NCBI RefSeq assembly: GCF_031157355.1
Contig: NZ_JAVIFT010000001.1
Span: 1,178,001-1,242,000 of the forward strand
Direction of reading: 5' to 3'
DNA from: Hyphomicrobium sp. LHD-15
Lineage (GTDB): Bacteria > Pseudomonadota > Alphaproteobacteria > Rhizobiales > Hyphomicrobiaceae
DNA length: 64,000 nucleotides
In this document: piece by piece, positions 1 to 8,481 of the stretch
Position numbering within the stretch: the first letter of the stretch is position 1
How the letters are laid out: each line of letters begins with the position of its first letter
Position numbers and translations under genes: made by a program
Notes under the pieces: model-generated
Databases searched by the model: none
What the model saw: the letters and a program-made list of their open reading frames with translations, nothing else
Told to the model about the DNA's origin: nothing

Positions 1-3000
1 GAGATCGAGAGCGCGCGCGATGCTGGCAAGCAGCTCCACGTGCCCGATCGGCTTCTGAATGAAATCTGCGGCACCGGCCTTCATCGCTTCAACCGCCAAA
101 GCGATGTCTCCGTCGCCGGTGATCATGACCGTGGGCAGCGCACGGCCTTCCGCCCTGAGGCGCTCGATCAGCGCGAGACCGGTCATCCCAGGCAATCGGG
201 CATCGAGCAGCAGGCAGCCCTCGGACCGCGTGGCCCGTAAGAAGTCCTCGCCGTCCGCAAAGATTTCCACTGCGTAGCCATGCTCTTGGAGGAGATCCCG
301 CATTGTTTCAAGGAGGACAACGTCATCGTCAACGACGAATACCGTCGGCATCGCGGACCGATCTACCGGCGACGGCACGTCGACCGCCGCGGCGGCCCCT
401 TTTGCGCGCGACTTGATCAGAAGCTGTTGGATCATGCCAATCAGCTGCTGAGATTTCACCGGCTTGTTGAGCTGAATGTATCCCTGGTCCGCGACTGCGC
501 GCAGTGTGGTGGTCGCGATGTCGCCCGTCAGAACGATGGCGGGGATGTTTCGGCGGAGCTGCTGTCGCAGGCTTGCAATCGCATCCAGGCCGCTGACACC
601 ACGGGCCAGGTTGTAGTCGGCGATAACAAGGTCCAGTCGCGCCGGGTCTTTCCCGGCCAACTCGAGCGCTGTTGCGATGTCTCCGGCCGCCGACGTCCGA
701 TGTCCCTCCTCATCGAGAAGCATCTTGATCATATCCCGGACATTCTGGTCATCGTCGATGACCAGAATGGCACCGGTCGCGGGCGCCGCCTTCTCCTGAA
801 CCGCGCGTACCGGCCTCGTCTCGCCGATGTCGCCTGCGCCTCCGATCGGCACCTCTACCGCAAATGCCGACCCGTAGCCGGGGATCGAGCGGACATCGAT
901 CGAATGCCCGAGAAGGTCTCCCATCCGTTTGACAATTGAAAGCCCAAGCCCAAGACCCAGGCTGCTGTCGCGTGCTGGATTGGCGAGTTGGTGGAACTCC
1001 TCGAAGATTTTCCGCGCCTGATCCATGGGAAGGCCGATGCCGGTGTCCAGCACCTCGATGCGAATGATCCCGGCCCGTCGTCGGCATCCCAGAAGCACCT
1101 TCCCTTTGCTCGTATACTTGACGGCATTCGAGATCAGATTGTGAAGCATCTGCCCGAGCAGCTTTGGATCGCTCCGAGCGATGAGGTCGCAAGGCACCAC
1201 ATGCCATTGCAGGCCCTTTTCCTCGGCGAGGTAGGTGAATTCGGTTTTCAGTCGGGCGAGCAGGCTGTTGATTGGGAAATTGACCAGCTCAGGCCGCACG
1301 ACGCCAGCTTCGAGCTGGTTGATGTCGAGGAGCTTGTCGAGCATGTTCGACATGGCACCGACCGTGTCGTCGAGGCGCTCGAGCAGCTTCAGCGTGCCTT
1401 CGTCGCGTGTGCGTTTGGTCAATATGCCCTGCAGCAGATTGATTGTCTGCAGCGGTTGACGCAGATCGTGACTGGCGGCTGCAAGGAACCGCGATTTACC
1501 AATGTTGGCGCGCTCGGCCAGCGCCTTCGCGGTTGCCAGTGCCTCGCTTTCGCGCTTCACCTCCGTGACATCGATGATCGACAAAAGAATTTTCCGGCTC
1601 GTCACGGGCTCGTCGCCGATTGGGCGGGCGCTCACCGCAAAGGACCGGACGCCGCGTGTCGGCAGCTCAAGGGTAATTTCCGCGTCGGCCTCTCCCTTGC
1701 CTTCCGTGCGGAGTGCAGCAAGAAACTGGTGCAGCGCCGGCATGTCGAGATGGGAGCCGAAGTCGGGAAGGTGATGGCCGACCATTGTCGCCGGTTCGAC
1801 TTCGAACATCCGATAGAACGGTGTCGAGGCCGACATGACACGAAGATCCGCATCCAGGACGACGAGGGGCTGTCCGATCGTGGCGATGATGCTGTCAGAG
1901 TAGGCGCGCGCGGCCTGACTCTCTGCCTGCGCCGCCTTGATTTCGGAAATGCCCGCCAACGTGATGACCACGCCGTCGACGTGCGCCGCATCATTCCGAG
2001 ATGGCAAAATACTGCGGATATACCAGGCGCCGTCATCGGCCTCGACCTCACGGCGCACCGGAGTAGACGTTTCGAGAACGGCTTGCGCGTCGGTCAGCAT
2101 ATTGTCGTCCCTGAAGCGATGCGTGAGATCGCCGAGCGGACGTCCGATGTCGGTCGCAATGACGTTGAAAAGCGATTTAGTCGCCGGCGTGAAGAAGCGG
2201 ATCCTCAGTGTTTGATCGAGGAACAAGGTCGCCACGTCGGAGCTGTTGAGGATGTTGTTCAGGTCGTCCGACGTTGCCCGATGACGCTCCACCGTCTCCT
2301 GAAGCTGGCTGTTCAGCGCGTTCAGCTCCTCGTTGAGCGATTGCAGCTCCTCTTTCGAGGTCTCCAGCTCCTCGTTGATGGACTGGACTTCCTCGTTAAC
2401 GGACATAGCCTCCTCGTTGATCGCCTTGTGCTCCTCGTTGGCGGTCTCGAGTGCAAGAACAGCGTTGTCCAGCTCGGCGCGGAGCGAAGCCAGTTCCTGC
2501 TCCTGTTCGGCATTGCGCAACGGCTCCGGGGGCGTATTTCCCTCCGCGACGGGAGCCGGGCCGGGCTTTTCGTCGTCGCTGAAGCTGACGAGCAGAAAGG
2601 ACTCGCCGTTACTGGAAATCGGCACGACGTCGATCTTTACGGCAACACGCCCGTCGCCGCGATCCATCTCTCCGCCTCGCATGACGGCACCGGCTTTTTG
2701 ATCATTGGCACGTTGGATCGCCATCCTGAGCTTGCTGCGCAACCCCTCGCGCGCCATGACCAGAATGTCTTGGCTTGCCTCGCCCGATGCGATTTTGAGG
2801 TAGCGGTCGATGGCCCCGAAATAATGCACGCCTTCGCGCTTATCGTTGATGAGAACCGAAGCCGGGACGTAGCCGTCCATCAGCGCCCGCCTCGCAATTT
2901 CGGCAAGGGGCGGGAGGCGGGATTTGTGATCGGCCGCCTTGGGAAGCGCAACGTGCCCAAGAGTGCCGGCTTTGATCGGAAGCATGACCGCACCGGGCCG

Positions 3001-4497
3001 CGGACGTCCGACATGGCGATAAATGCGGTGTTTCTTGTTGATCTGCTCAAAGCAATCGGCGTGCTCGCCGACCGTCTCGGACGTGCCGAGGAACAGCACG
3101 CCCCGCTCACGAAGCGCGAAGTGAAAGAGCATGAGCGTTCTTTCCTGCGCTTCCGGGCCGAGATAGATGAGCACGTTCCGGCACGAGACGAGGTCAAGGC
3201 GCGAGAACGGGGCGTCGGCCAGCAGGTTCTGCGTCGTGAAGACCACCGTCTCCCGCAGCTCGCGGGTGACCCGATAGCCGCCGTCTTCCTTGACGAAATA
3301 GCGCGCAAGTCGCTCGGTCGTCACATCAGCTCGGATCTGCTCAGGGTACGCGCCGTTGCGGGCGAACGCCACGCACTCGGCGTCGATATCGGACGCAAAC
3401 ACCTGCAACTTGATGCGGGACCTTGCTGTCGCGATCTCATCGAGAAACAGGATGGCGATCGAGTAGGCTTCCTCGCCCGTGCTGCAGGCCGGTACCCAAA
3501 TGCGGAGCGGCTGACCCACCGGTTGATCGCGCACAAGATCCGCCACGACCGATGATGCCAGCGCATCGAAGGCCGGGCGATCGCGAAAGAACTGGGTGAC
3601 ATTGATGAGAAGATCCTTGGCCAGGAGGTCGCGCTCGTTCTCATCGTTGCGCAGAAGGTCCAGGTAGCGCGCCCGGCTTTCGATGGTCGCCAACGCCATG
3701 CGCCGCTCGATGCGGCGCTGCAGGGTTCCGCGCTTATAGTGTGAGAAATCGTGGGCGGTCGTCGCGGTCAGGAAGCTGATGATTTCCGCCAGCTCGCGTT
3801 CGACGGCGCCCTGCGAATGGCCGGCGTTTACGCCACCGCCATGCGCCTGACGAGAAAACCTCAAGAGCGCTTCGTGCATTTTTGCCACCGGAAGCACGAG
3901 ATCGACCCTGCCCGTATCGATGGCACTTTGCGGCATGCCGGCGTGCGCAGCCTCGTCTGGGTCCTGGACAACGACGAGCCCGCCCTGCTCGTGCACCGCC
4001 TTCAGTCCGAGGCTGCCGTCGGCGCCCGTTCCGGACAGGATGGCGCAAAGGGCGCGCTCACCGCATTCATCGGCAAGCGAACGCAGGAAGAAGTCAAACG
4101 CCATGCGTGCGCCGTGACGATCGCGCGGCTTGGAGAGGTGGAGCGATCCCGCCTTGAGCGAGAGGTAAAATCCGGGTGGAATGAGATAGACGTGATCGGG
4201 CTCCAGCGGCATGCCATCGGCGGCTTCCACCACGGGCATGCGTGTGTGGCCCGCCAGCAATTCGCTCATCATGCTCTCGTGCGTCGGATCCAAGTGCTGG
4301 ATGAGCACGTACGCCATGCCGCTCGTTCCGGGCACGGCGTCAAAGAAGCGCTGGAACGCATCGAGACCTCCGGCGGAGGCGCCAAGTCCGACGATGGGAA
4401 ACGTCGGCGTCCGGTCCGCTCCGCCTAGCTTGGGCGCACGCTCGCCGCTCGGCGGCTCTCGTGCCGCTTCCGCCGCGCCTGGACGAAGTCCAGTCAT
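1..4497 (-). CDS. Giant CheB-CheR-PAS-histidine kinase-double receiver hybrid protein (C-terminus outside window)
   Basis: Open on the minus strand from ATG 4497 to base 1 with no stop, giving at least 1499 codons. Domains in order: CheB-type methylesterase (residues about 33-215; GASAGGL with Ser41, His68, SGTGADGSLGL with Asp160); CheR-type methyltransferase (about 235-500; INVTQFFRD, PACSTGEEAYSIA, ASDID); a linker with the NEELETSKEELQSLNEEL coiled coil; PAS-like domains; HisKA with ASHDLRQPL (His about 1010); HATPase_c (NLISNAVKY, DTGIGLP, LGLGLSIVK); a receiver with Asp about 1294 (VIADYNL); and a second receiver with Asp about 1432 (LLLDARLPGMTG) that is complete or nearly so at the edge. 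No chemotaxis genes are adjacent, so a role outside classical chemotaxis is likely (inference). Divergent from an HWE kinase at 4766. The C-terminus may add an output domain not visible here. The long plus-strand frame opposite it is a GC shadow. Confidence 0.93.
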   Translation of the reverse strand, partial: MTGLRPGAAEAAREPPSGERAPKLGGADRTPTFPIVGLGASAGGLDAFQRFFDAVPGTSGMAYVLIQHLDPTHESMMSELLAGHTRMPVVEAADGMPLEPDHVYLIPPGFYLSLKAGSLHLSKPRDRHGARMAFDFFLRSLADECGERALCAILSGTGADGSLGLKAVHEQGGLVVVQDPDEAAHAGMPQSAIDTGRVDLVLPVAKMHEALLRFSRQAHGGGVNAGHSQGAVERELAEIISFLTATTAHDFSHYKRGTLQRRIERRMALATIESRARYLDLLRNDENERDLLAKDLLINVTQFFRDRPAFDALASSVVADLVRDQPVGQPLRIWVPACSTGEEAYSIAILFLDEIATARSRIKLQVFASDIDAECVAFARNGAYPEQIRADVTTERLARYFVKEDGGYRVTRELRETVVFTTQNLLADAPFSRLDLVSCRNVLIYLGPEAQERTLMLFHFALRERGVLFLGTSETVGEHADCFEQINKKHRIYRHVGRPRPGAVMLPIKAGTLGHVALPKAADHKSRLPPLAEIARRALMDGYVPASVLINDKREGVHYFGAIDRYLKIASGEASQDILVMAREGLRSKLRMAIQRANDQKAGAVMRGGEMDRGDGRVAVKIDVVPISSNGESFLLVSFSDDEKPGPAPVAEGNTPPEPLRNAEQEQELASLRAELDNAVLALETANEEHKAINEEAMSVNEEVQSINEELETSKEELQSLNEELNALNSQLQETVERHRATSDDLNNILNSSDVATLFLDQTLRIRFFTPATKSLFNVIATDIGRPLGDLTHRFRDDNMLTDAQAVLETSTPVRREVEADDGAWYIRSILPSRNDAAHVDGVVITLAGISEIKAAQAESQAARAYSDSIIATIGQPLVVLDADLRVMSASTPFYRMFEVEPATMVGHHLPDFGSHLDMPALHQFLAALRTEGKGEADAEITLELPTRGVRSFAVSARPIGDEPVTSRKILLSIIDVTEVKRESEALATAKALAERANIGKSRFLAAASHDLRQPLQTINLLQGILTKRTRDEGTLKLLERLDDTVGAMSNMLDKLLDINQLEAGVVRPELVNFPINSLLARLKTEFTYLAEEKGLQWHVVPCDLIARSDPKLLGQMLHNLISNAVKYTSKGKVLLGCRRRAGIIRIEVLDTGIGLPMDQARKIFEEFHQLANPARDSSLGLGLGLSIVKRMGDLLGHSIDVRSIPGYGSAFAVEVPIGGAGDIGETRPVRAVQEKAAPATGAILVIDDDQNVRDMIKMLLDEEGHRTSAAGDIATALELAGKDPARLDLVIADYNLARGVSGLDAIASLRQQLRRNIPAIVLTGDIATTTLRAVADQGYIQLNKPVKSQQLIGMIQQLLIKSRAKGAAAAVDVPSPVDRSAMPTVFVVDDDVVLLETMRDLLQEHGYAVEIFADGEDFLRATRSEGCLLLDARLPGMTGLALIERLRAEGRALPTVMITGDGDIALAVEAMKAGAADFIQKPIGHVELLASIARALDL

Positions 4498-4765
4498 GAT
4501 CCCGCTTTCTGTGCCTGCTCGCGTTCCGCAATGGGACGACACGAGAAGATGCACTCTAGCACGTTTTTGCTGCATTGCGGGGGCATGACTCCGAATGCGG
4601 AAAAACCACGTCGATAGAGCTGAGTACAATCCGAGTCTAACCGCATATTGCGGCTGCCCGCTACGGTCATGCCATGACGGGACATACGACATCCGAAGCC
4701 TCGTTTCTGCTCGGAAATCGCGTGCTAGGTCCCCCCAAGCCCTCACCGAGATCAGGAGAGCAGCC

Positions 4766-5494
4766 ATGCTGAAATTTCAATCGACCGGAAAGGCCGGCAG
4801 AATGTCAAAGACGTTCTCTCGCACCGATACGATAACCCGCCTTTTGATGAGAGAGAAAGGTCAGCAGCTTGTCATCAACGAGCTGCGCCACCGCACGAAA
4901 AATCTTCTTTCTGTCGTGTTGGCGATCGCACGCCAAACCGGATACGTGAGCCACGATGTCGAGTCGTTTCAATGCGAGTTTAGTCAACGTCTGAACGGGC
5001 TTTCGCGTTCCATGGATCTGCTTGTCGAGGACGGCGGGGGCGGCGCGGCCGTGTCGGGCTTGGTGCACAGCCAGCTCCAGCCCTTTGGCAATATCGATGG
5101 CGTGCGCATTTCCGCGACTGGTCCGGATCTTTTTCTGAACCTAAGCGCCACTCAGAACCTCGGCCTCGCGCTGCATGAGCTGGCGACCAACGCCCTGAAA
5201 TACGGAGCGCTCTCCGTGCCGGAGGGGACTGTCACCGTCGCCTGGCAAGTCGGACCTGGCCCGTTGGGGTCCACGTGCTTTCGGCTGACCTGGCGCGAGC
5301 AGAACGGCCCCGAAGTCAAGCCGCCGGAACATGCGGGCTTCGGCCAAGTCGTCCTGCAGCGCATGACGGGCGCAACGCTAGGAGGAAGCGTGAGCCACGA
5401 GTTCCACCCCAGCGGGGTAGTCTGGACGCTCGAGGTGTTTTCGGATGCGGTCCTGATACCGAGCACGGACGCGAGTGTTGTGGGGACCACATAG
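4766..5494 (+). CDS. HWE/HisKA_2-family sensor histidine kinase, no sensory domain
   Basis: A 242-residue protein from ATG 4766, chosen because AGGAG lies 8 bases upstream; the frame is open further upstream but without a better ribosome site. The H-box INELRHRTKNLLSVV (His about 42) and the N-box LALHELATNALKYGAL are typical of HWE/HisKA_2 kinases of alphaproteobacteria. There is no transmembrane or PAS segment, so it is a cytoplasmic kinase core that must receive its input from a partner. Divergently transcribed from the CheB-CheR hybrid kinase with a 268-bp shared upstream region, which suggests common regulation (inference). Such kinases often feed the PhyR/EcfG general stress pathway; two EcfG-like promoters occur elsewhere in this window, but no direct link is shown. 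Confidence 0.85.
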   Translation: MLKFQSTGKAGRMSKTFSRTDTITRLLMREKGQQLVINELRHRTKNLLSVVLAIARQTGYVSHDVESFQCEFSQRLNGLSRSMDLLVEDGGGGAAVSGLVHSQLQPFGNIDGVRISATGPDLFLNLSATQNLGLALHELATNALKYGALSVPEGTVTVAWQVGPGPLGSTCFRLTWREQNGPEVKPPEHAGFGQVVLQRMTGATLGGSVSHEFHPSGVVWTLEVFSDAVLIPSTDASVVGTT

Positions 5495-5629
5495 GTACTT
5501 TCCGACTCTAACCCTCGGCGGTCGTTAAGGCGCATTTTCCTCGGTGCGAGAGTCAGAGGATATGTCGCCCATCAAAAATGTTCGTCCCTCCGACACGAAA
5601 CGCCAACAATCAAACCGGTGAGGATATCC

Positions 5630-5809
5630 ATGAACGACACCGCCAAGACGGCAACTGACACGCTGGAAACTTCGGCTGAGGGCACACCAACCTCTCCGCC
5701 CACGCTGCCGATTGACCGTCCGCTCCCCGTCGGCGACCCCGAGATCGTCGCAAACCCGATCATTGCCGTGCAAAGGTATCCAATCGCACCGGCGCCATTG
5801 AAAATCTGA
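5630..5809 (+). CDS. Small Pro/Thr-rich hypothetical protein
   Basis: A 59-residue frame from ATG 5630, preceded by GTGAGGA at a reasonable distance; an in-frame ATG at 5618 is also possible. Composition is Thr- and Pro-rich (GTPTSPPTLPIDRPLPVG) with no membrane segment or known motif. I do not recognise a family. The opposite strand is also open, so coding status rests on the ribosome-site-like sequence and position only. Confidence 0.3.
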   Translation: MNDTAKTATDTLETSAEGTPTSPPTLPIDRPLPVGDPEIVANPIIAVQRYPIAPAPLKI

Positions 5810-5908
5810 GCCTATCGACTGGCTGTCCTTCTCCTCTATGGACCCGTTGCGGTAACGAGCCGGTGCATACGTTGCATCGGTTCGTTCTCGTTTGGAAAGG
5901 AGCTTTCG

Positions 5909-6034
5909 ATGAAACCGCTCACATTGGCTTTAACGTTCTTGACGGTGCTGCTTGCCTCGCCGGCTTCTGCCAACGGCCCACCGACAAGCCGGAGATTCCG
6001 CTGCGGGACGACGCCACCTTCGCCAATGACGTGA
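5909..6034 (+). CDS. Possible 41-residue secreted peptide
   Basis: A short frame starting at ATG 5909 behind GGAAAGGAG. It begins with a textbook signal peptide (MKPLTLALTFLTVLLASPAS followed by ANG), then about 20 residues rich in Pro, Arg and Thr, ending at TGA 6032-6034. The signal peptide and strong ribosome site support translation; the short mature part could be a real peptide or the start of a gene broken by a frameshift, since another plus-strand frame overlaps it and stays open to 6114. No family recognised. Confidence 0.4.
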   Translation: MKPLTLALTFLTVLLASPASANGPPTSRRFRCGTTPPSPMT

Positions 6035-6110
6035 CACGCGTGTCAACGTCCGCCGATACTCGGCTCTCTCACACCTCCATCCTCAGCCGTTCTTTGGAAA
6101 AGCGGAGACA

Positions 6111-6374
6111 ATGACGACGCAAACCACCAGGTCGATTGCGCTGTTTCAAGCCGCTTTCACTCTCTGTGGGATCGATGGCGAGTTGCCCGCCGGTAGCTAC
6201 CGGATCGAAACCGAGGAGGAGGTGATCGAAAGTTTGTCGTTCGTGGCCTTTCGTCGACTGGAAACCACCATCGAACTTCCCGCAATCGGCTCTGCCAGTC
6301 TTAAAAGACAGATTATCACCATCGATCCTCTCGACCTTGCGGCAGCCCAGCTGCGTGACGCCGCTCGTTCTTAA
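6111..6374 (+). CDS. Hypothetical protein, 87 aa
   Basis: Starts at ATG 6111 with GCGGAGA upstream. Soluble, with an acidic stretch (YRIETEEEVIESLSF) and a C-terminal DPLDLAAAQLRDAA helix. It reads like the short uncharacterised proteins common in Hyphomicrobiales, but I cannot name a family or function. It stands alone, converging on the minus-strand gene at 6386. Confidence 0.55.
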   Translation: MTTQTTRSIALFQAAFTLCGIDGELPAGSYRIETEEEVIESLSFVAFRRLETTIELPAIGSASLKRQIITIDPLDLAAAQLRDAARS

Positions 6375-6385
6375 GCAGCGCCGCC

Positions 6386-6682
6386 CTACGTGCGGAGCGC
6401 TCCACCCTCATTCTCCCAACGATCGATGCCAGCGCTATGGGGCTCCCGATCAGGCCGCCCGGCCTCGCTGTACGCGTTCACCATCTGATCGCGCTGTCGT
6501 CGCAGTCGCGCAGCCAGTCCATCGCGTCCGGACAGGCACGCGATCTCGATCGCACGCGCCATGTAAAAGTTTGCATCCTCGTAACAAAAAAGCGCGATCT
6601 GCCCTTTCGTCTCTCTCATCGACGCGTGGGATCTTTCGGCCCGTCTCTTGAAAGAGATGATTTCGCGACCGCTGTCCCTCAT
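6386..6682 (-). CDS. Hypothetical protein, about 98 aa
   Basis: The most likely start is the ATG at 6682, with CGGAGAAAC about 9 bases upstream; the frame stays open upstream to 6823. Charged and soluble, with Arg-rich stretches (FKRRAERSHASMRETKG) and a helix-forming centre (YMARAIEIACLSGRDGLAARL). No known domain recognised. Its stop lies 12 bases from the stop of the convergent gene at 6374. Confidence 0.45.
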   Translation of the reverse strand: MRDSGREIISFKRRAERSHASMRETKGQIALFCYEDANFYMARAIEIACLSGRDGLAARLRRQRDQMVNAYSEAGRPDREPHSAGIDRWENEGGALRT

Positions 6683-6825
6683 CGCACGTTTCTCCGATCG
6701 ATCTTCCAACGTCTCGACATGCGATCGGCGCCCGCTTTGCACAGGCGCCGAAAGCACTGACACCGACGCAGTACGATGCATAGCGGTAGCACCAGTGATG
6801 GCCGCTCTCCGATTACATGTCATCG

Positions 6826-6915
6826 TTAGACGAGGTCAATCTCAGCCGGCAGATAGCTCGTAACCTCGAGACCAACGGCCTGCTCGCGCACCTGCGGTGC
6901 GTTCCACATCCTCAT
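6826..6915 (-). CDS. pqqA: PQQ precursor peptide PqqA (orphan)
   Basis: A 29-residue peptide from ATG 6915, preceded by GGAG at 7-8 bases; ATG 6927 and 6909 are alternatives. It has the PqqA hallmark: a short peptide opening MWNAPQVREQ and then GLEVTSYLPAEID, in which the Glu and Tyr of E-V-T-S-Y have the spacing of the two residues that PqqE, PqqD and later enzymes join and convert to pyrroloquinoline quinone. It resembles methylotroph PqqA peptides. No pqqB-E genes lie in the window, so it must be served by genes elsewhere or be an extra copy; multiple pqqA copies are known in PQQ-dependent methylotrophs. Confidence 0.75.
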   Translation of the reverse strand: MRMWNAPQVREQAVGLEVTSYLPAEIDLV

Positions 6916-7092
6916 GGTTGTCTCCATTGGTTTGGACGGATGCCCATTGCATCGGTCACTATGAGGAAATGGGGATCCCATTCGCAAAGCGCCAATCACG
7001 TTCGCGTTTTTCTTCCAATGGCACAACGCGCCATGCGTTCGAGGATCTGAGCAGTATCCGACTCTGATGCCGCATTCCTGCTTGCGTTAAGG

Positions 7093-7413
7093 ATGTGTCA
7101 TTGGCCATCGCTTTGGTGGGCACGTAGCGAAAGGAACTTTGCTCTGTTGACCTTCCGACATCACAATGTCTTTGCCGCGCTCTCTATCGCCGCTTGCGCA
7201 ACAATCATAGCTTCGGCGCCGGCAAGCGGGCAGGAAACGACTACTGCGCCGGCCATCCCGCATACCCAAGATCCCTCCATCGGACTGGGAAATTATCCTC
7301 TCGTGACAAAGGAGGAGAAATTAGTCTCCTGCATGGCACTGTGGGAGCCAGCGACGCACATGACCAAGGAGCGGTGGAGGACGGTGTGCGAGCGCGTTCA
7401 AACGGACAACTGA
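7093..7413 (+). CDS. Small secreted protein, about 106 aa
   Basis: Frame from ATG 7093. A hydrophobic signal segment (VFAALSIAACATIIASAPAS) lies about 25-45 residues in, so the true start may be an internal TTG or GTG rather than 7093. The mature part ends in a compact domain with two cysteines (LVSCMALWEPATHMTKERWR, then VCERV), which suggests a disulfide in the periplasm. No family recognised. It is the only gene on this strand between 6.4 and 8.4 kb. Confidence 0.6.
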   Translation: MCHWPSLWWARSERNFALLTFRHHNVFAALSIAACATIIASAPASGQETTTAPAIPHTQDPSIGLGNYPLVTKEEKLVSCMALWEPATHMTKERWRTVCERVQTDN

Positions 7414-7608
7414 GCTGCGCGTATCGGTCAGGCTTACTCGGGCCGGGTTCATCCAGGTAGCGACTGCTCGCGGGAGCCAACTACATCAAGGAGGTTACGA
7501 GGACCTGAACCGACATGCCCTGAAATACGTCCGTCATAGGATAGTTCCTCGATGACCCCCGAGTGGGGCGGTTCGCCACTCCGCCCCAAGTTCGAAGTCG
7601 AGCGGTCG

Positions 7609-8067
7609 TTAGTGGTTTGTCGGCGTTCGATCAGACGTGCCGTTCTGCGTCTGACCTGCGTCCGTGCCGGCCGCACCGGTGCTGCTCGCGCCCGGGGTAC
7701 GGCTCGGCGATTGATCGCCTGGCGTCCGGTCCGATGTTTTGTCAGTGCCACTCATTCCGTCACCAGCTCCATCCGAAGAACTTTGGATCCCGCCGTGCCT
7801 GCAGGCGGCGGTCCATTCGACCTCCGAGAGGCTATTGTCGCCGTTCTTGTCCACCTTCTTGAAATCATTCACGTAGGGCTTGGCCTTCTCCTTGGAGAGG
7901 TTACCGGAAGAACCAGTAAGCGCCTGCGTCCACAGCGTGCTGCACTGCCCCTCAGTCATCTTCAAATCTGATGGCGTCTGCGCCAAAGCCGACGAGAGCC
8001 CAAATGTAACGAGGACAATCGTGGCCGCGCATACGGGCGACGCTTTCATTGCGATTCCAATCATCAT
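7609..8067 (-). CDS. Secreted EF-hand protein
   Basis: A 152-residue protein with an N-terminal signal peptide (CAATIVLVTFGLSSALAQ). One clear EF-hand loop, DKNGDNSLSEVEW, carries the 1-3-5-12 acidic ligands for Ca2+; an earlier half (ALTGSSGNLSKEKAK) may be a degenerate partner. The last 50 residues are a low-complexity Ser/Thr/Gly/Asp tail (SSTGAAGTDAGQTQNGTSD). Single EF-hand secreted proteins of this build are frequent in Rhizobiales; substrate and role are unknown. Monocistronic. Confidence 0.8.
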   Translation of the reverse strand: MMIGIAMKASPVCAATIVLVTFGLSSALAQTPSDLKMTEGQCSTLWTQALTGSSGNLSKEKAKPYVNDFKKVDKNGDNSLSEVEWTAACRHGGIQSSSDGAGDGMSGTDKTSDRTPGDQSPSRTPGASSTGAAGTDAGQTQNGTSDRTPTNH

Positions 8068-8481
8068 TATTTTCCTTGTTCATGGATGGTGTGCGTCCGC
8101 GCGTCGATCGACCGAAATCAACGTTCGATCTGCGCAACACCCATTTTTACGGGCTGCCACACGGTCCGCTCGATACTGAAAAATATCAAGCATCGATCAG
8201 CGCCGATAGCATCGGACAATACTCAATCGTAGCTCTGCGTGCCGCGCCGAGGTCGATAGGTGGAAACGTGTGTTCACCAGTGCAGATAACGGGCGAGGAA
8301 CCCCCAACCTGACGCTCATCCGAAGATATCGACCTTGTGTTTGGCGGACTGGCTGTGTGAGTAGTTCCCGCATCTAACCCCTCGTTTCCCAATGCGATAG
8401 GATTCGAGACCGCAGAGGCAAGCACCGACAATACGCTTGCAGCGTCGAAGTCTTACGCCAATCATCGAAGGGTCGCATCAG
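8068..8481. other. Intergenic region without a supported gene
   Basis: About 410 bases between the EF-hand gene and the glycosyltransferase gene. Short frames exist on both strands, but none has a ribosome site or recognisable motif. It presumably holds the divergent promoters; I see no confident promoter or hairpin. Confidence 0.4.

Noticed and set aside
988-3555. Plus-strand frame of 855 codons
   Set aside because: It lies entirely opposite the CheB-CheR-kinase gene, whose motifs are unmistakable on the minus strand; it has no family motif and is a GC-driven shadow.
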